Shown piece after piece: positions 59,601 to 64,000 of a stretch of DNA of 64,000 nucleotides. Below the pieces are notes generated by a model. The model was not told the DNA's origin. It saw only the letters and a list, made by a program, of their open reading frames with translations, and ran no database searches. The position numbers were made by a program, and so were the translations under genes. Within the stretch, counting starts at the first letter, position 1. Each line of letters starts with the position of its first letter. Source of the stretch: Dentipellis sp. KUC8613 (Eukaryota; Basidiomycota; Agaricomycetes; Russulales; Hericiaceae); contig NSJX01000018.1 of assembly GCA_002286715.1 (NCBI GenBank), positions 448,382 to 512,381 on the forward strand. Direction: 5' to 3'.

Positions 59601-59918
59601 TGCCCGAGAGAAAAGAACGCGACCACTTACTCCTCCATCTCCTCTCCGAAAAGGTCCTCGCCCTCGCCATCCTCTTCCTCCGCATCTGGTACAGCATCGC
59701 GGTCGTCCAAGCTATCATCTGTATCTGAGAAAGGCGCTGGTGGAGAGGACGGCGGTAGAGACGATTGCGAGTCGCGCCGTGTGAGCTGGGGTCGAGCGAT
59801 TGGTGACGAGCTTGGAGGCAGGTCTGGCGACCGAGCGCGTTTGCGGCGAGGGGTTTGTTGAGACTATGTAGTGTTCAGTACGTAGTCTGTGACGGAAGAT
59901 GAGGATACAACATACCAT
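56692..59918 (-). CDS. MCM2: DNA replication licensing factor MCM2
   Basis: Ten exons, 914 residues: 59916-59918 (ATG alone), 59631-59863, 59261-59573, 59032-59203, 58552-58979, 58364-58498, 57433-58314, 57073-57381, 56862-57017, 56692-56805. The acidic N-terminal tail precedes the OB region with a zinc finger ([12 protein letters not shown] ... CANCESKG). AAA+ motifs: Walker [10 protein letters not shown] near residue 540, Walker [11 protein letters not shown], Arg finger [11 protein letters not shown] box [18 protein letters not shown] and [20 protein letters not shown] are MCM2-typical, and NGDTIEKRF closes the winged-helix end. It is part of the MCM2-7 replicative helicase. The start codon is split from the rest by a 52-bp intron (59864-59915) directly after ATG. 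Confidence 0.95.
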
Positions 59919-60442
59919 AAGTTTGCGAGAATGGTTCGTAGCAGAGTAGGTGATCAAAGTCAAACGCGAAGGCTCCTCGGGGCACGCGTCGCGCTCATTT
60001 GCGCGGAGCTACAAAGCGTGTCAACTCCGCTCACGCGCTCGCACACTGGCAGGGAAACAATTTCTGAATCATTTGTCAGTGGCCACGGGGCAGTATACCA
60101 GTGCCAGAGAATGCCCACAGATAGTCGCGAGAGGCAGTGCGAGATAAGTCGTTGACGCCCAATCACACAGGTATCTATTTAGGGCACTATTTCAGCACTA
60201 TGGCGGTGATAGGCTCTCTGCCTGCTCTCCGAACCCTGCCCTGTAGTCGATTCGACAGTAAGTGCTGTATTCACTGATGCGTGTGATTCAGGCTAACGAT
60301 TTATTGCGATACCTGCTGCGATGACTAGAAAACGGCACAAAAGTACTGTGACACGGAACGTGTCAGTTTTGCTGAAATCGCTGAGAAAACGAGGCGCGAG
60401 CCTGAGGTCGTAGACTCCACCCTCAACTCTTCTGCACACGCA
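59919..60442. promoter_or_regulatory. Divergent intergenic region between MCM2 and an F-box-like gene
   Basis: About 520 bp. Contains ACGCGT-like and CACGCGCTCG-type sequence near 60000-60050, resembling MCB-type cell-cycle boxes (ACGCGT core) only loosely. CACTATTTCAGCACTA near 60183. Otherwise featureless. Confidence 0.35.
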
Positions 60443-62245
60443 ATGGCTCAGGAAGACTCTCGTCAAACTACCGTTCGTTATTGAGACATCTGTCTGTGAC
60501 CTCCTCTGTTATCTGAACTAGGTTGTAATTCTACAGGACAGTGCACAAGTCCCGAGAAACAAAAGCACGCTGCTTCCGCCACTCAACGATGACTGCATCA
60601 GCATTATTCTGTCCATGTTGGACAAGCCTGATGTAGCTGCCCTATCAAGAACTTTCCGGCTGGCGACTTCATATGGCTGGCCGTGTCTCGTCCGCAGCCT
60701 CAACGTCGCCAAATCTGCCGGATCTCAGTTCATCAACCCCGACATCTGCAACTTCGTATTTAAATATGGGCTAGGGCCTCATATTGAAGTCCTTCGGATG
60801 ACGCCTTCTCCGCGTCCGAGAATGCTTTGGAGCGATGTCTCTGAAGCGCTGTCCAGGCCCGGGGTCAACGAGTCCTTGAGCCAGGTCGTGAAAGTCATCG
60901 CATCCGCGATCAATCTACATTCTTTCCGGATCGACGCCTGCCATCCCGACTACTTCGAAAGGGAACCCCGTATTCTCACCGCCCTACAACAGTGCTCGCG
61001 CCTTCGAAAGTTACAGTTGACCGGGCTTGGGAAAGCCGACATCGACGCTCTGCTTGCCAATCCGATTTCAAATCTTCGCTGCTTGGAGCTGTCTATTTCC
61101 GGAATCATGGATGTCGAACCTGTCTTCGGAGTAGTCTCGTTCTCTTCTCAGACGTTAGAAGAACTGACCGTATCATATATCCCGCTCATCGCCTTTGGAG
61201 TCCCGTTCGTGGGACGCGGGACCATCGCTATGACATGCCCCCGCCTCCAAAGACTATCGTTGCACAACATCACAATGGAAGCGCAGGATATCTCGCGAGC
61301 GTGTCCCAGCTTGCAACATCTGATGATGAACACCTGGGATTATACTCTGCCACCTTTCACCCTCCCCGCATCTTCCGAAAGAGATACCACTCTTTCCGAC
61401 TCCTTCCCAGAACTGCGGTCGATTGCCGGACACACCGTCCTCATGGCTCTTCCCCTCCACTCGCGCCTGCAGCGGCTTCACATCGATCAGAGTCTCAGTT
61501 CACCAGAACTCTTCGAGGAAACACTCAAAGTCCTGAAACACTCCACCTTGACCAGTATCTCTCTGCAAATCCGCGTACGGTCCCCAGTGGAGAGACTACC
61601 CCGCATCCGTGCGGCTCGCGGCGATTGGCCATTCACCACATCCTACGTGATCTCGGCGGTCGCAGGCTGCATCCCGCATGTTCAGTACCTCGAACTCGGC
61701 TTCAGCTGGGGCCGCTTCCGCCCAAGACGTGAGAACGGCTACTCGCCTGAAGCGTGTTTCGGATGGGTATGTGCTCTTCGATACTACAGAAGAGTACAAG
61801 ATGCTGATCCAAACCCCCTGCTCAGGGATTAACCTCGGAGTCCTGGACTCCTCTCGCAGCGCTGAGCGATCTTCAATTTATGTCGTTCACAGTGCCTGGA
61901 CCTCGCGATGATAACGACGATACACCACCCAACATGCGAGGCGTCGCGCAAACTTTGTTGCAGGCTCTGCCGGGCGTCAGGTATCTGTCCCTGCGGAGCA
62001 GAGGATTCTTTAAACATCGAGCATGCTTCCGGCGCAACACAAACCTCAGCGCGAATTCCCGTAGCGCAGATCACGTCACCGACTTCGAATCCGAGCAGTC
62101 TATCGATGTTACCGTCTCTCCTCCAGCCAGAATGTATTCGGCCGTTGAGGTCACCACCAATGAAGCCCGTGCTGCATATCAGCAGTACAGTTGGCAGGCT
62201 ACGGGGTTGAAGAGTTGGTGTAATGGAGGGCACGAGTGGCAGTAA
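60443..62245 (+). CDS. F-box/LRR-like protein, paralogue 2
   Basis: Three exons: 60443-60472, 60537-61766, 61826-62245 (559 residues; introns 64 and 59 bp, phase 0). The second exon contains LLPPLNDDCISIILSMLDKP, the F-box-like start shared with the gene at 54826, so the coding region extends upstream of the ATG at 60615. The small first exon (MAQEDSRQTT) is inferred from an in-phase intron and is tentative. Shared landmarks: FPELRSIAGH, VISAVAGCIPHVQYLELGFS, SFTVPGPRD and the C-terminal YSWQATGLKSWCNGGHEWQ. The two paralogues are clearly diverged but colinear, and flank MCM2 on the same strand. Confidence 0.75.
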
Positions 62246-62442
62246 TCACAGGTCTACCTTTGCATGTCTGTATCGCTCTTTCTCAGGAAATCATACTACG
62301 CAATGCCATGGATATGCTATCCCAAGAAGTCGACTAATTGCAAGCTGTCACTGCCATTTAAGTATCCACACTAAGAGCTGTACCATAGGATCACCGTTCA
62401 ACGCTACTCGTCATATAAAAGCGATAACTCGAAAACTGTCTC

Positions 62443-64000
62443 TCACGCAGCATTCACCCACTCACGACAAACCCGCTTCAACCACCGCACCTTCACCACA
62501 TCCCCATCGCCCCCACTCAGAACATGACCTCTCGACTTGCCTCTCTTAGCATGGTGGACCTGGTTTGATTTTCCCGAGGTGGCCGTGGATGTAGACGCAG
62601 CTGCAATCGCAAGCGCCTCGAGCCGCTTGAGCGTAAGCACGCACGTCTCGGCGCGGAACCGGGTTCCCAGTTTGTGGTGAATGATGTGCGAGCTCTGCAG
62701 TAGAGATTAAATTTCAGCAACATCGGTAGCAGAAGGGAAACACGTACAGTAAGCGGCCCTTTCTTCTGCTTGTACACCACAGGTTCTATCTGGTTAGCTA
62801 GTTGAGCAGGAAGAACGTCGAGCTTCCCGTCCGCGTCAAGCCACAGTTGAAACATGCAGTGGTCCCAATCCGCTGCGCGTGCGGTGCCCGTGCGTTCCGT
62901 CAGCGACGGTATCGGAAACGTCGCAAAACGCTCCGTGCACCATAGTGGGAAAGCCCGCGGAAGGAGGACAGGGGAAACAGGAGGGTATGGGAGAGGCGTG
63001 TGCGGTTTTCCGCTCGTGCTAAGGGCGACAGGCGCAGTCCATGCGAGACCCGAGATAGCGGTGTTGTTGCTGGAGACCAGAACCGTAGGCTTGAGCGGCG
63101 GAGGCGCGGGAGGTGTGAACAGCTTCGGGGGCATCGCAGTGGAAGAGGGCACTAAGAGGACGTTCTCTGTGAGCGCAAAGAGGCGTGCGAGGTTCAGAAA
63201 TACATTCGGAGCGACGGGCACGTTTTGGAGAGGGAGGTAGTGGACGGAAAGTGCCGTTGGAGGGTGAATCGCTTGGCTGAAATTAGAGCGTGATGCACGG
63301 TCGGCGTGATAGGTCTGGTTGAGTCTCAAGAATTTTTCGAAGATCGAGATGCGAGATGACCGAGCGACGCGGTTGGTAGTTACCACCAAGGAGATCGGGC
63401 CTATCGAGAGCAGTATTCTGAGTAACAAAACACATTGGTAAAACGATATCTACCTTGCCAGTGTTGCAGCCAAGCATTGAGCAACGTTATGTCAAGTTCA
63501 TCTTCCGAAAGCCATAGACATGCAGTAATAGCACCAGGATCAGGAGCAGAGCTAGAGCCGACGCGAAGGAAAGACGGTTCGAACGAGACAGGTAGAGGTC
63601 GGATCGCCGAGAGTTTCGCCAGTCTATTCGCAGGTAGCAGATTGTTGAGCAGCGAATCGCTCAGATGATCTAGATCGGGATGATCAGGCGTCATAGGAGA
63701 GGCCGCCCGGTTCGACCCATAGAGTGTGACAGAAAAGACGACGAGACTGATGCAGCAGTATACATAGAGCATGTACTTCAGCGCGCCCGAAAAAGCATGC
63801 GCGCGGGCCGGTCGAGAGTTTATACCTGGTTCGATGGGCTCTATCTTCGAGTAATGCCACGAGCCAGAGCCATTTTGAAGTGCGGGGAATATCGAGCCAA
63901 AATGAGTCCTAGCAAACGACGCGACCGAATACGCGTATGTCCTATGCTCTGGAGGAAAATCTTCAAGTATCAAGTCTTCAGACACAGTCTCCAAGTCATT
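62443..64000 (-). CDS. Glycosyltransferase-like type II membrane protein (partial)
   Basis: Minus strand, 5' end beyond the window. Visible exons: 63454-64000, 62748-63400, 62443-62694 (introns 53 bp each, phases 1 and 0). A cytosolic N-terminus is followed by one membrane anchor (ALKYMLYVYCCISLVVFSVT) and a luminal region: ITACLWLSEDELDITLLNAW, GPISLVVTTNRV, NVFLNLARLFALTENVLLVP and FQLWLDADGKLDVLP. This order resembles fungal LARGE/GT49-type transferases (a W..W strand pair, then NxAR and a D-rich loop), but no DxD motif is decisive. Probably Golgi wall or glycoprotein glycosylation. Likely further exons lie upstream of 64000. Confidence 0.55.

Noticed and set aside
1..64000. CRISPR arrays, bacterial-type operons and riboswitches
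   Set aside because: Searched by eye; the window is eukaryotic nuclear DNA and no direct-repeat/spacer pattern exists. The only tandem repeats are the short ones listed.

Overview
The window looks like nuclear DNA of an Agaricomycete (mushroom-forming basidiomycete), probably close to the Polyporales. Nearly every gene is cut by introns of about 45-70 bp with GT donors, CTGAC/CTAAC branch points and AG acceptors. The gene families also fit: a fungus-specific DASH subunit (DAD2), a divergent basidiomycete G-alpha-like protein, a DUF6533 membrane protein, F-box proteins and ATP-type PEPCK. Gene models were built by eye from splice consensus, phase and recognised protein motifs; all multi-exon models listed with full coordinates sum to a multiple of three.

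Layout. 1-680: 3' end of an unidentified gene. 1487-2565 (-): unidentified disordered protein. 3628-5309 (+): F-box protein. 5715-7669 (-): Cys-rich single-pass membrane protein with an inverted-repeat insertion in one intron. 8194-9950 (+): second F-box protein. 10237-10963: non-autonomous TA-flanked DNA transposon (MITE). 11435-11710: two tRNA-Thr(CGU) genes; a third lies at 20981-21063 (-). 13829-17145 (+): ankyrin-repeat protein. 18624-20653 (+): divergent G-alpha-like protein. 21404-25772 (-): three paralogous small membrane proteins, two of them in a fresh tandem duplication.

26255-32014 (-): MED12. 33203-34870 (+): DUF6533 multi-pass protein with an apparent 2-nt exon, followed by a pseudogene fragment of the same family at 35685-35830. 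36131-36631 (+): DAD2. 36991-38077 (-): GNAT-like protein. 39056-40075 (+): dual-specificity phosphatase. 40453-41224 (-): second GNAT. 42991-45043 (+): PEPCK. 45713-50407 (-): MED14. 50835-54333 (+): SCY1-like pseudokinase. 54826-56437 and 60443-62245 (+): two F-box-like paralogues flanking MCM2 at 56692-59918 (-). 62443-64000 (-): partial glycosyltransferase-like membrane protein.

There is no operon-like logic. Most genes are conserved housekeeping functions: transcription (MED12, MED14), replication licensing (MCM2), kinetochore (DAD2), gluconeogenesis (PCK1) and vesicle traffic (SCYL1). The accessory character is concentrated at 20.6-26 kb and 32-36 kb, which are visibly AT-richer than the very GC3-rich exons elsewhere, and where tandem duplicates, relics and a pseudogene cluster. 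The most unusual observations are the 2-nt micro-exon, the LPxY-containing membrane-protein trio with conserved intron phases, the two inverted-repeat elements, and the G-alpha-like protein that lacks the catalytic Gln and a canonical TCAT motif.
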